A stretch of 64,000 bases of DNA from the NCBI GenBank assembly GCA_963692975.2, contig CAXMMR010000023.1, positions 1 through 64,000 on the forward strand, read 5' to 3'. Source of the DNA: CAXMMR01 sp963692975 (GTDB lineage: Bacteria; Pseudomonadota; Alphaproteobacteria; Acetobacterales; Acetobacteraceae). Positions 52,286 through 60,235 of this stretch are shown here, piece after piece. The notes below the pieces were generated by a model, which searched no databases, was not told where the DNA came from, and saw nothing but the letters and a program-made list of their open reading frames with translations. The translations under genes were made by a program, and so were the position numbers. How positions within the stretch are numbered: the stretch's first letter is position 1; every line of letters begins with the position of its first letter.

Positions 52286-52908
52286 CAGGTGGGTTTTGCC
52301 AGATTGGCGAAGGCGTCGAAGGTCAGCTCGCCGGGATGCGGATGGCTGCCGAAGACGAAGGTTGGGGTCGAGTCGACACTGTAGGCCTTTTCGCCGCGCT
52401 CCTGCTCGGCCAGGATCGCCGACTTCAGTCCGGCATCGGCGATGGTCTGGTCGAAGGTCGACTGCGCCATGCCGGCCAGCGCCGCCATCCGGGCGAGCGG
52501 CACCTTCGGGTCGTCCTGGCCGAACGCCCAGCGGTCCTGATTCTGGAACAGCACCTCGACGAACGGCACGTAGCGCTCCGGCGGCAGGGCGCGCGCCACC
52601 ATTGCCGCCATCAGCGCCGTCTGGTCGAGCGGGAAATCCTTGAACACGTAGCGGATCTTGCCGGGATCGATCAGCTTGCTCTGCACCTCGGGGAACACTT
52701 CGCGCGAGAACCTCGCGCAGTGCGTGCAGGTCAGTGAGAACCACTCCTGCACCACCGTCCCGGCATCGGCCGGACCGAGGGCGCGGTCGGCCAGGCGCGG
52801 GTCGGTCAGGCGCGGGTCGGCGGGCGGGACCGCCGGGTCGGCAAAGGCGCGCGCTGCTGCGGCCAGCGCCGGCACCGTTGCGAGCAGGAGGCGGCGGGAA
52901 ACGGTCAT
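52285..52908 (-). CDS. DsbA-family thiol:disulfide protein
   Basis: A 207-residue exported thioredoxin-fold protein. Signal peptide (LLLATVPALAAAARAFA), then VVQEWFSLTCTHCARFSREVFPEVQ with the CTHC redox motif, YVFKDFPLDQTALMAAMVARAL, and the cis-Pro region DSTPTFVFGSHPHPGELTFDAF. It resembles the DsbA/DsbG-like proteins that sit upstream of smc in many alphaproteobacteria. It acts in the periplasm to oxidise or isomerise disulfides. ATG 52908 starts the signal peptide; an upstream start at 53007 is less likely. Co-directional with smc. Confidence 0.92.
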   Translation of the reverse strand: MTVSRRLLLATVPALAAAARAFADPAVPPADPRLTDPRLADRALGPADAGTVVQEWFSLTCTHCARFSREVFPEVQSKLIDPGKIRYVFKDFPLDQTALMAAMVARALPPERYVPFVEVLFQNQDRWAFGQDDPKVPLARMAALAGMAQSTFDQTIADAGLKSAILAEQERGEKAYSVDSTPTFVFGSHPHPGELTFDAFANLAKPT

Positions 52909-53019
52909 GGCAGAATCCTCATGGGACGATCCTAGGCGGCAAGGCGCGGAGTCGGCCATCGGCGCGGCGGCAGCGTCAACCCTGGGCCGGCGGCGCCTCA
53001 GCCACACATCATCGACGCT

Positions 53020-53508
53020 TTATCCAAGGCGCTCGCGGCGTGCCCGGACGGCGCCGCCGAGCCGGCCCAGCGCCGCGCGCAGCGAGCCGTCGGGCAGCCC
53101 CGGCACCTCGACCGGCACGGCCGGCGCGCGCGGCACCACCAGCGGCGGCGGGCTCAGCACCTCCTGCTGAAAGCGCAGGCGCTCGATGGTGCGGCCGCCG
53201 AGATGGGTGTTGATGCGCTCGATCAGGGCGGTGGCGACGTGCTGCAGCTCGAGCGCGACCGGCCCCTCGCAGGCAAGCGTGAGCGTGCCCGCGCTCAGCC
53301 TGCGCGGACTGCAGCGCGCCGCCAGCACCGGCCCGACAATCTCCGGCCAGTCCGCCAGCACCTGCGCGCTGGCCGGCGAGCGGCGGCGGAAGGCCGGCCG
53401 GGTCACGGTCGTCAGCAGCGCGCCAAGCGGCTTCGGGCCGTAGGTGCTGCTCTCCCGCCACGCGCGGTCGGGGGGCTTTGCCTTGTCCGGCGGGCCGCCG
53501 CTGCTCAT
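53020..53508 (-). CDS. DUF721 (DciA-like) protein
   Basis: A 162-residue protein with a DUF721 domain (GALLTTVTRPAFRRRSPASAQVLADWPEIVGPVLAARCSPRRLSAGTLTLACEGPVALELQHVATALIERINTHLGGRTIERLRFQQ in segments), the fold of DciA, a replicative helicase loader found in bacteria without DnaC. The C-terminal part is a Pro/Arg-rich tail. Assignment to a helicase-loader role is inference. It is divergent from mutY, with starts 11 bases apart (53508 versus 53520); an alternative start at 53526 would overlap mutY. Upstream of dsbA-smc on the same strand. Confidence 0.82.
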   Translation of the reverse strand: MSSGGPPDKAKPPDRAWRESSTYGPKPLGALLTTVTRPAFRRRSPASAQVLADWPEIVGPVLAARCSPRRLSAGTLTLACEGPVALELQHVATALIERINTHLGGRTIERLRFQQEVLSPPPLVVPRAPAVPVEVPGLPDGSLRAALGRLGGAVRARRERLG

Positions 53509-53519
53509 ACCGTCGTCCG

Positions 53520-54656
53520 ATGCCACCCGATGCCCTCCCGCCCGCCGGCGACCTACTGCGCTGGTACGATCGCCATCGCCGCCGCCTGCCCTGGCGCGCT
53601 GAGCCCGGACCGGACGGCCGCGGGCAGACGGCCGATCCCTACCACGTCTGGCTCAGCGAGATCATGCTGCAGCAGACCACGGTCGCCGCCGTCATCCCCT
53701 ATTTCGGGCGGTTCCTGGCGCTGTTCCCGACCGTGCAGGCGCTGGCCGCGGCGCCGGACCAGGCGGTGATGTCGGCCTGGGCGGGGCTTGGCTACTATGC
53801 CCGGGCGCGCAACCTGCATCGCTGCGCGCGGGAGGTGGCGGCACTCGGCGGCTTTCCGGGCACGATCGAGGCGCTGCAGGCGCTGCCGGGCATCGGCCGC
53901 TACACCGCGCGCGCCGTCGCCGCCATCGCCTTCGGCGTGCCGACGGTCCCGCTCGACGGCAATGTCGAGCGAGTGTGCGCCCGGCTGTTCGCCATCGATG
54001 CGCCGCTGCCCGCCGCCCGCCCGGCGCTCGGGGCCGCGGCCGACCGGCTCGGCGACCAGGCCGGCGCGCGGGACCGGCCGTCGGATTTCGCGCAGGCATT
54101 GTTCGACCTCGGGGCGACGATCTGCACCGGCCGGCCGGCCTGCGCGCTCTGCCCCTGGCATGACCCATGTGCGGCGCGTCGGCAGGGCGACCCGGATCGC
54201 TACCCGCGCAAGCTTGCCAGGCCGGTGCGGCCGCAGCGGCACGGTGCGGTGTTCCACCTGACGGATGGCGAGGGCCGGCTGCTGCTGCGCCGGCGGCCGC
54301 CCTCCGGCCTGCTCGGCGGCATGGTCGAGCTGCCAGGCACGGCGTGGCTCGACGCGCCCTGGAGCACGCAGCGGGCGCTCGCCGAGGCGCCGGTCGCAAC
54401 CGCGTGGCGCCATGCCGGCACGGTGCGCCACGTGTTCACCCACTTCGCGCTGCTGCTCGACGTCTATGCCGGCCGCAGCCGCGCGATGCCGGGCGAGCCG
54501 GCCGCCGGCAGCCTCGTCGCTCCCGACGAACTGGACGGCCAGCCGCTGCCGACGCTGATGCGGCGCTGCATCGCTCTTGCCGAGGCGCCGGCGAACTCCC
54601 GCCCGCCACGCGCGCTTGCAGCCCGAACGGGGCGGACCCCAAGGTCACGGAGCTGA
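53520..54656 (+). CDS. mutY: A/G-specific adenine glycosylase
   Basis: MutY removes adenine mispaired with 8-oxoguanine. The 378-residue product has LLRWYDRHRRRLPWRAEPG, YHVWLSEIMLQQTTVAAVIPYFGRFLALFP (with catalytic Glu), LQALPGIGRYTARAVAAIAFGV (HhH), PLDGNVERVCARLF with the catalytic Asp, the [4Fe-4S] loop CTGRPACALCPWHDPC, and a C-terminal NUDIX-like domain (FHLTDGEGRLLLRRRPPSGLLGGMVELPGTAW, HVFTHFALLLDV). ATG 53520 is the family start. Confidence 0.95.
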   Translation: MPPDALPPAGDLLRWYDRHRRRLPWRAEPGPDGRGQTADPYHVWLSEIMLQQTTVAAVIPYFGRFLALFPTVQALAAAPDQAVMSAWAGLGYYARARNLHRCAREVAALGGFPGTIEALQALPGIGRYTARAVAAIAFGVPTVPLDGNVERVCARLFAIDAPLPAARPALGAAADRLGDQAGARDRPSDFAQALFDLGATICTGRPACALCPWHDPCAARRQGDPDRYPRKLARPVRPQRHGAVFHLTDGEGRLLLRRRPPSGLLGGMVELPGTAWLDAPWSTQRALAEAPVATAWRHAGTVRHVFTHFALLLDVYAGRSRAMPGEPAAGSLVAPDELDGQPLPTLMRRCIALAEAPANSRPPRALAARTGRTPRSRS

Positions 54657-54657
54657 G

Positions 54658-55086
54658 ATGATGCGTGCGCGATTGCCCTGCCGAGCCGGCCTGTCCGCGT
54701 GCTTCGTGGGCGCCTGCCTGCTGGCCGCACCGGCGTGGGCGCAAAATCTGCCCGGCCAAGGGCAGGATCGCCCCTCGACGCACAACATCCGCAGCTACAC
54801 GCTGAAGAACCAATCCGGCCAGGTGATCACCGCCGCCGAGGCGCGCTTCTCGGACGGGCAGAGTAAGTCGATTGCGCCCGATAGCGGCATCCAGCCGCAG
54901 GAGGGCCAGTCTTTCAGCGAGGACCAGAAGGCCTGCCTAACCAACGTCACGGCGACGCTCAAGGACGGCACCAAGCTGGCGCTGGCCGGCACGCCGACGG
55001 ATTGCCGGCTCGCGATCGTCATCGTGCAGCCAAAGGCGATCGTGGTGAACAGCTCGGCCAGCCTCAATCGGCCGTTGTCGAACTAG
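54658..55086 (+). CDS. Secreted protein of unknown function
   Basis: A 142-residue protein with a signal peptide (GLSACFVGACLLAAPAWAQ) and a small mature domain (NIRSYTLKNQSGQVITAAEARFSDGQSKSIAPDSGIQPQEGQSFSE, then CLTNVTATLKDGTKLALAGTPTDCRLAIVIVQP) with two cysteines likely paired. I do not recognise a named family. It starts two bases after the mutY stop, with GGAG upstream, and crcB follows by 12 bases, so it is probably in the mutY transcript. Confidence 0.68.
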   Translation: MMRARLPCRAGLSACFVGACLLAAPAWAQNLPGQGQDRPSTHNIRSYTLKNQSGQVITAAEARFSDGQSKSIAPDSGIQPQEGQSFSEDQKACLTNVTATLKDGTKLALAGTPTDCRLAIVIVQPKAIVVNSSASLNRPLSN

Positions 55087-55098
55087 GGGCCCGGCCCG

Positions 55099-55446
55099 GT
55101 GCTGAGCCTCTGGGTGGCGCTTGGCGGCGCGATCGGCAGCCTGGCGCGGCATGGGCTCAGCGTCGCCGGAGCGGCGCTGCTCGGCCGCCGGTTTCCCTGG
55201 GCGACGCTCGGGATCAACGTCGGCGGCTCGCTGCTGATCGGCTACGCCGCCGGCCGGCCGGGGCTGTCGGCGGCCGCTCGCGCCTTCGTCATGGTTGGCG
55301 TGTGCGGCGGCTTCACCACGTTCTCGTCGTTCAGCCTGCAGAGCTTCGAGCTGGTCCGCGGCGGGCGCGTCGGCAGCGCCGCCGGCTACGTGGGCGGCTC
55401 GGTCCTGCTTTGCCTGGCGGCGGTCGCGATCGGCATCAGACTCTAG
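55099..55446 (+). CDS. crcB: Fluoride ion channel CrcB/Fluc
   Basis: Fluc channels expel fluoride. The 115-residue, four-span protein has the family features LWVALGGAIGSLARHGLSV, FPWATLGINVGGSLLIGY, and VGVCGGFTTFSSFSLQSFELVR (the GFTTFSSFS signature). GTG start at 55099. No fluoride riboswitch is evident upstream. Its TAG lies within the RBS region of the next gene. Confidence 0.93.
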   Translation: MLSLWVALGGAIGSLARHGLSVAGAALLGRRFPWATLGINVGGSLLIGYAAGRPGLSAAARAFVMVGVCGGFTTFSSFSLQSFELVRGGRVGSAAGYVGGSVLLCLAAVAIGIRL

Positions 55447-55459
55447 GGAGTACACGCCC

Positions 55460-56299
55460 ATGCATTCCGCCATCGTTGCCGGCCGCGTCGCGGTCATCAC
55501 CGGAGCCGCCAGCGGCATCGGCCGTGCCGCCGCCGAGCGCCTCGCCGGCCTCGGCATGCACCTGGTGCTCGCCGACCACGACGCCGAGGCGCTGGAGAGC
55601 GTCGCCGGAGCGCTGCGGGCGGTCGCGATGCCGCTCGACGTCAAGGATCCGGCGGCGCTGCAGCGGCTGCACGACCGCGCCTATGAGGCTTACGGCGAGG
55701 TGGCGCTGCTGATGAACAATGCCGGCCGTTCCGGCAAGGGCAACCTGCTCGGCGGCCAGGACGTGAAGGCGATCCTCGACGTGAACCTCGGCGGCGTGCT
55801 GTGGGGCGTGCGCTGCTTTGCGCCGTCGATGATCGCGCAGGGCACGCCGTGCCTGATCGTCAACACCGGCTCCAAGCAGGGCTTCACCCTGCCGCCCGGC
55901 AACACCGCCTACAACATCAGCAAGGCGGCGGTCCGCGCGCTGACCGAGTCGCTGGCGCACGAGCTGCGCGAGGTGCCCGGCTGCCAGGTCACCGCGCACC
56001 TGCTGATCCCCGGCTTCACCTTCACCGGCATGACGACGACCGACCAGGCGCGGGACGGGCTGGCGCCGGTGGCGACCAGGCCGGACGCCGCCTGGACGGC
56101 CGAGCAGGTGGTCGACTTCATGCTCGACGGACTGGCGGCGGGCGACTTCTACATCCTGTGCCCGGACAACGCGGTGCCGCGCCGGCTCGACGAGCGGCGC
56201 ATCCTATGGGGGGCGGCGGACATCGTCGCCAACCGGCCGGCGCTGTCGCGCTGGCATCCGGATTACAAGGCGGCGTTCGAGCAGTTCATTGCGCAATGA
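55460..56299 (+). CDS. SDR family oxidoreductase
   Basis: A 279-residue short-chain dehydrogenase/reductase: VAVITGAASGIGRAAAERLA (TGxxxGIG), ADHDAEAL (an Asp after strand 2, suggesting NAD preference), LLMNNAGRSGKG, the catalytic Ser in VNTGSKQGF and Tyr/Lys in NTAYNISKAAVRALTESLA. Substrate unknown. AGGGAG at the crcB stop is a good RBS for ATG 55460. Ends at a family C pair, convergent with tadA. Confidence 0.9.
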   Translation: MHSAIVAGRVAVITGAASGIGRAAAERLAGLGMHLVLADHDAEALESVAGALRAVAMPLDVKDPAALQRLHDRAYEAYGEVALLMNNAGRSGKGNLLGGQDVKAILDVNLGGVLWGVRCFAPSMIAQGTPCLIVNTGSKQGFTLPPGNTAYNISKAAVRALTESLAHELREVPGCQVTAHLLIPGFTFTGMTTTDQARDGLAPVATRPDAAWTAEQVVDFMLDGLAAGDFYILCPDNAVPRRLDERRILWGAADIVANRPALSRWHPDYKAAFEQFIAQ

Positions 56300-56306
56300 A
56301 GAAAGG

Positions 56307-56417
56307 GCTTCTTTTTTAAAAAAAAGAAGTAAAAAACTTTTGTCGGTTAGATCGCTCACCGGCTCAGTCTCGACCCGCGGATAAAAGTTTTTGGTTCTTT
56401 TTTTCAAAAAAGAACCG
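56307..56417. repeat. Repeat family C, facing pair (C6)
   Basis: Reverse copy 56307-56344 (GCTTCTTTTTTA-AAAAAAAAGAAG then TAAAAAACTTTTGTC) and forward copy 56381-56417 (GATAAAAGTTTTTGG then TTCTTTTTTT-CAAAAAAGAA) about 35 bases apart. It fills the spacer between the convergent SDR and tadA stops. Confidence 0.93.
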
Positions 56418-56424
56418 CTTCCTC

Positions 56425-56856
56425 CTAACGTAGGCCTCTAAAGAACTCGCTCAGCAACGCCGCTGCTTCGCGTTCACGAACGCCGCCGATGATCTCTGGG
56501 CGGTGTAGGCATCCGGGAGCGTCGAAGATGCGTGGACCGTGCTCGATGCCGCCGCCTTTCGGGTCATAGGCGCCGAAGACGATCGTTTCGACACGAAAAT
56601 GCGACGCGGCGGCAGCGCACATCGGGCAGGGCTCGAGCGTCACGATCAGGGTGCAGCCGATCAGGCGCGCGGCGCCGAGCGCCTGCGCAGCAGCGCGCAT
56701 GACCAGCATCTCGGCATGCGCGGAGGCATCGTGGCGGGCTTCGGTCTCGTTGCCCGCGGCGGCGAGAAGGCGCCCGTCAGGCGCGAGGAGAACCGCGCCG
56801 ACCGGCACCTCACCCCGCTCCGCCGCGAGCCGGGCCTGCTGAAGGGCACGCTCCAT
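56425..56856 (-). CDS. tadA: tRNA(adenine34) deaminase TadA
   Basis: TadA converts A34 of tRNA-Arg to inosine. The 143-residue product has zinc-binding HAEM (DASAHAEMLVMRAAA, His and Glu catalytic) and TLEPCPMCAAA (two Cys ligands), with VFGAYDPKGGGIEHG. ATG 56856. Length and motifs are typical; a related guanine or cytosine deaminase is unlikely. Confidence 0.93.
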   Translation of the reverse strand: MERALQQARLAAERGEVPVGAVLLAPDGRLLAAAGNETEARHDASAHAEMLVMRAAAQALGAARLIGCTLIVTLEPCPMCAAAASHFRVETIVFGAYDPKGGGIEHGPRIFDAPGCLHRPEIIGGVREREAAALLSEFFRGLR

Positions 56857-56861
56857 GTCCC

Positions 56862-56916
56862 GGGGGTCTGGGGCCTCAGGCCCCAGCGGGTCAAGGGCGG
56901 AGCCCTTGCCTTGCTT
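56862..56916 (+). repeat. Repeat family B, forward copy (B8)
   Basis: GGGGGTC, hairpin 1 TGGGGCC-TCA-GGCCCCA, GCGGGT linker, hairpin 2 CAAGGGC-GGA-GCCCTTG, CCTTGCTT. It lies in the divergent spacer between tadA and the GATase gene. Confidence 0.93.
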
Positions 56917-56939
56917 CTGCCTTGCCTTAGCCTTGCACG

Positions 56940-57650
56940 ATGCGCCCCGTCATCGGCATCACCTTGGATAGTGAGTCTCCTGGCGGCTACTCGAAGTTCC
57001 CCTGGTATGCGGTGCGCGCCAACTACGCCGACGCGGTGGCGGGGGCGGGCGGCTTGCCGTTGGCGCTGCCGCATCATGCGGCGCTCGCCGGCGACTATCT
57101 CGACCGGCTTGACGCGCTGATCGTCACCGGGGGCGCCTTCGACGTCGACCCGCTGCTCTACGGCGAGGCAGAGCGGCATGGCAGCGTGTCGCTCAAGCAG
57201 GGCCGCACCGCCGCCGAGCTCGCACTGCTGCAGGGTGCGCTGGCGCGCGACCTGCCGGTGCTGGGCATCTGCGGCGGCGAGCAGCTGCTGGCGGTGGCGC
57301 TGGGCGGCACGCTGATCCAGCACATTCCTGACAGCGTCGCGGGCGCGCTGGCGCATGAGCAGCCGAACCCGCGCGACGAGCCGGGCCACGTCGTGGCGGT
57401 GACGCCCGGCAGCCGGCTGGCGGCGATCATCGGCGCGGCGACGATGTCGGTGAACTCCTCGCATCACCAGGCGGTGCGCGATCCGGGGCCTGGCGCCCGG
57501 GTCAACGCGATGGCGCCGGACGGCGTGGTCGAGGGCGTCGAGGATCCGAGCCGCCGGTTCTGCCTCGGCGTGCAGTGGCATCCCGAGTTCCTGATCGATC
57601 CGGGTGACCAGCGGCTGTTCGAGGCGCTGGTGGCGGCGGCACGCGGATGA
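56940..57650 (+). CDS. Gamma-glutamyl-gamma-aminobutyrate hydrolase family (class I GATase-like)
   Basis: A 236-residue class I glutamine amidotransferase-like hydrolase of the PuuD type. PuuD hydrolyses gamma-glutamyl-GABA in putrescine breakdown. Visible: VIGITLDSES at the start, the nucleophile Cys in VLGICGGEQLLAVALGGTL, and the His-Glu pair in GVQWHPEFL; also NSSHHQAVRDPGPG. Other putrescine genes are not adjacent. The ATG overlaps nothing; its 3' end overlaps the next gene (ATGA). Confidence 0.88.
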   Translation: MRPVIGITLDSESPGGYSKFPWYAVRANYADAVAGAGGLPLALPHHAALAGDYLDRLDALIVTGGAFDVDPLLYGEAERHGSVSLKQGRTAAELALLQGALARDLPVLGICGGEQLLAVALGGTLIQHIPDSVAGALAHEQPNPRDEPGHVVAVTPGSRLAAIIGAATMSVNSSHHQAVRDPGPGARVNAMAPDGVVEGVEDPSRRFCLGVQWHPEFLIDPGDQRLFEALVAAARG

Positions 57651-58429
57651 CAGAGGAGGCTGGCGTCGATACGGAAGAGGGCGGGCGCGGCGAGCGGGTG
57701 GCGAAGTATCTGGCCCGGGCCGGCGTCGCCTCGCGGCGGGATGTTGAGCGGATGATCGAGGCGGGGCGGGTGCGGCTGAACGACGCGCAGGTGACCCACC
57801 CCGCCACCTTCGTCACCGAGGCCGACGTGGTGCGGGTCGACAACGCGGTGGTCGCGGCACCCGGCCGCACCCGGCTGTTCCGCTACCACAAGCCCGAGGG
57901 CCTGGTGACGACGCACAGGGACCCGGAGGGGCGCCCGACGGTGTTCGACAAGATGCCGCCCGGGCTGCCGCGGGTGATCAGCGTCGGGCGGCTCGACCTC
58001 AACTCCGAGGGCTTGCTGCTGCTCACCAATGACGGCGAGCTGGCGCGTCAGCTCGAGCTGCCGTCGAACGGCTGGATCCGGCGCTACCGTGTCCGGGTGC
58101 ACGGCATGGTCGACGAGCGCCACCTGCGGATGCTGGCCGAGGGGGTCACGGTCGAGGGCGTGAGCTACGGGCCGATCGAGGCGGGGCTGGACAGCTACAA
58201 GGGGGCGAATGCCTGGCTCACGGTGGCGCTGCGAGAGGGCCGCAACCGCGAGGTGCGGCGGGTGATGCAGCATCTCGGCCTGCACGTGACGCGGCTGCTG
58301 CGCACCGCCTACGGACCGTTCCAGCTTGGCAACCTGACGCGGGGCAGCTTGGAGGAGGTGCCGCCCAAGGTGTTGCGGGAGCAGGTCGGGGATAGGAAGG
58401 CCAGGGGCGTTGCCCCTGGACCCCATTAA
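57647..58429 (+). CDS. rluB: Ribosomal large subunit pseudouridine synthase RluB-like
   Basis: Pseudouridine synthase of the RsuA/RluB/E/F group. The 260-residue product has an N-terminal S4 domain (RVAKYLARAGVASRRDVERMIEAGRVRLNDAQV), the catalytic region with Asp in ISVGRLDLNSEGLLLLTNDGELARQL, and YRVRVHGMVDE, REGRNREVRRVMQHLGLHVTRLLRTAYGPF. RluB and RsuA cannot be fully separated, but RluB is the better fit. The final residues (RKARGVAPGPH) come from a family A repeat, which provides the stop. Confidence 0.92.
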   Translation: MTEEAGVDTEEGGRGERVAKYLARAGVASRRDVERMIEAGRVRLNDAQVTHPATFVTEADVVRVDNAVVAAPGRTRLFRYHKPEGLVTTHRDPEGRPTVFDKMPPGLPRVISVGRLDLNSEGLLLLTNDGELARQLELPSNGWIRRYRVRVHGMVDERHLRMLAEGVTVEGVSYGPIEAGLDSYKGANAWLTVALREGRNREVRRVMQHLGLHVTRLLRTAYGPFQLGNLTRGSLEEVPPKVLREQVGDRKARGVAPGPH

Positions 58430-58449
58430 AGGCGGAGCCTTTAAAATCC
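58398..58449 (-). repeat. Repeat family A, reverse copy inside rluB 3' end (A8)
   Basis: GGAAGG, hairpin 2 CCAGGGGC-GTT-GCCCCTGG, ACCCCATT linker, hairpin 1 AAAGGC-GGA-GCCTTT, AAAATCC. It carries the last 11 codons and stop of rluB. Confidence 0.93.
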
Positions 58450-58471
58450 AGTCATTGGTGTTGGCGGGCTA

Positions 58472-59053
58472 GTGCGGATCATCGCGGGACGGATGCGGGG
58501 GACGGTGCTGGTGGCGCCGGCGGGGGCGGGGACGCGGCCGACGGCGGAGCGGGTGCGCCAGGCGCTGTTCGACACGCTGGCGCATGCCGCCTGGGGCGGG
58601 CGGTCGCTGTTCGAGGGGGTGGCGGTGCTGGACGGGTTTGCCGGCACCGGGGCGCTCGGGCTGGAGGCGCTGTCGCGCGGGGCGGCGCGGGCGAGCTTTA
58701 TCGAGAGCGACCGTGGGGCTTTGGCGGCGCTGCGCGCCAACGTCGCGCGCTGCCGGGTGGACGCCTTGGTGATCGCGGCCGATGTCTGTCATCCGCCGCC
58801 CGGCACGCCCTGTGGCCTGGTGTTTCTCGACCCGCCCTACGGCCGCGCGCTGGTGAGCCAGGCTCTCCCGGCGCTGGAGCGCGCCGGCTGGGTCGCGCCG
58901 GGCGCGGTGCTGGTGAGCGAGACCGCCGCGGACGAGCCGCTCGCCCTGACTGGCACGCTTCTGGATGACCGGCGGCATGGCGCGGCGAGGGTGCGGATCT
59001 GGCGGCTGGACGGAACACCGGGGGCCTCGCCGGCATTATCTACTAAGCTGTAA
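58472..59053 (+). CDS. rsmD: 16S rRNA (guanine(966)-N2)-methyltransferase RsmD
   Basis: RsmD methylates G966 of 16S rRNA. The 193-residue product: MRIIAGRMRGTVLVAPAG, RPTAERVRQALFDTLAHA, the SAM motif VLDGFAGTGALGLEALSRGA, and catalytic DPPY (LVFLDPPYGRALVSQALPAL). GTG start at 58472 directly after the repeat. Co-directional with rluB. Confidence 0.94.
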   Translation: MRIIAGRMRGTVLVAPAGAGTRPTAERVRQALFDTLAHAAWGGRSLFEGVAVLDGFAGTGALGLEALSRGAARASFIESDRGALAALRANVARCRVDALVIAADVCHPPPGTPCGLVFLDPPYGRALVSQALPALERAGWVAPGAVLVSETAADEPLALTGTLLDDRRHGAARVRIWRLDGTPGASPALSTKL

Positions 59054-59163
59054 GCGTCGCGTGAGGCGAAATACCGCAAGATTTGCAGCTGGATCGGTAT
59101 GGGAGGTCGTTGGGTCTTTTCGCCCCATTTCTCGGGGCAAAACTATTGTTTTCAATGACTTAC

Positions 59164-59191
59164 TGAAATCTTGCCTATAGGCAAGATTTCA
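59164..59191. repeat. Palindrome P2
   Basis: TGAAATCTTGCC-TATA-GGCAAGATTTCA, a perfect 12-base inverted repeat with a 4-base, itself palindromic, centre. The flank is AT-rich (CAAAACTATTGTTTTCAATG). It matches P1 at 20335-20358. Part of the 59054-59286 spacer, which holds no gene. Confidence 0.95.
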
Positions 59192-59260
59192 GGCATCGCT
59201 GCGCAGGGCGCTCAACCAAGAGGATTGCTAACACAATCCGGGCGTCGTCCCACTCGTATC

Positions 59261-59287
59261 GGGGTCTGGGGCCGCGGGCCTCTTGCC
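59261..59287 (+). repeat. Truncated repeat family B, forward copy (B9)
   Basis: GGGGTCTGGGGCC-GCG-GGCCTCTTGCC: only hairpin 1 and tail are left, ending at the sulfotransferase stop codon. Confidence 0.65.
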
Positions 59288-60235
59288 TACCCCGTCGCCA
59301 TCAGAGCCGCGTAGCGCGCCACATGGGCCAAGATCGTCTGCCGGCGCAGCGAAACGGCGGCGGCGCCGTCGTGGCGGAGGGCGATGCCGCGCCAGAGGGC
59401 GAGGTCCAGGCGCGAGCGATCGTCGAGCAGGGCGAGCGTCGCGGCGTCGAGTTGCCGGTCGAGCGGGGTGCGCTGCGACTCGGGCATGTCGGCGGTTTCG
59501 TTCAGGCGCTGATAGGTGAAGTCGCGGCCGAGCCAGGCGGCGAGGCGCGGCGCGATGGGGCCCTCGACGATCTCGGCCAGGGCGAAGCCGTCGAGCCGCC
59601 GGCGCGCCTCGCGCAGCAGCTCGGCGTCGTGGGCCGGGTCGATGAAGCCGTCCGGCGGCACCATCGGGTGCGGCCAGAGCAGCATGCGCAGCGTCATGTT
59701 GTCGGTCTGGGCGGCGACCTGCGGCTCGGCGATGAACTCGCCGAGGGGGCGGCGGGCCTGGCGCACGTAATCGCCCCAGCCTCCCCAGCCGGCGAGCGCG
59801 TCGTCCTGCTGCTTGCGCCAGAACATCCAGTGCGAGAGCAGCCGGGAGACCGGCTCGCGCAGGACGGTGACCATTTGGGCGCCCCGGATAGGCGGCGCGC
59901 AGCGTGCTCAGCGCGAAATGGCCGCAGACCAGGCTTTCGGCGCGCGGCATCGCTTCGGGCGCGTCATAGACCTCGGCGCGCTGCTCGGCGCCAAGTGTGG
60001 GGAAGCCGTCAAAGCCGCCGAACAGCACGTGGTCGAAGCCGCGCACCACGAAGTCGGCGGGTGTGGCGCCCGGCTCATCGCCGCCGAGCGCCTGGCGCAG
60101 GCTGAAGGCGAGCGCGGTGCCGGCCGCCTTCGGGACGTGCATGAGGCAGAGGCGCCGTGCCGGGTCGTAACGCGCCGCTGCCGCCGCAAGCGCCGCCGCC
60201 TCCGCACGCCGCCGCCCGGTGCGAAAACCTAGCAC
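59287..60235 (-). CDS. Sulfotransferase-family protein, frameshifted
   Basis: A PAPS-dependent sulfotransferase-like protein of about 315 residues once a frameshift is mended. From GTG 60235: RRLCLMHVPKAAGTALAFSLR (the 5' phosphosulfate-binding PKxAGT loop), GFDHVLFGGFDGFP, ESLVCGHFALSTLRAAYPG. The frame then changes and continues as AQMVTVLREPVSRLLSHWMFWR (the 3' phosphate motif), AQTDNMTLRMLLWP, AEIVEGPIAPRLAAWL. Deleting one base in the G4 tract at 59882-59885 gives YPGAQMVTVLREP with no break. Start overlaps the MFS stop by seven bases. Acceptor substrate unknown. Confidence 0.78.
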
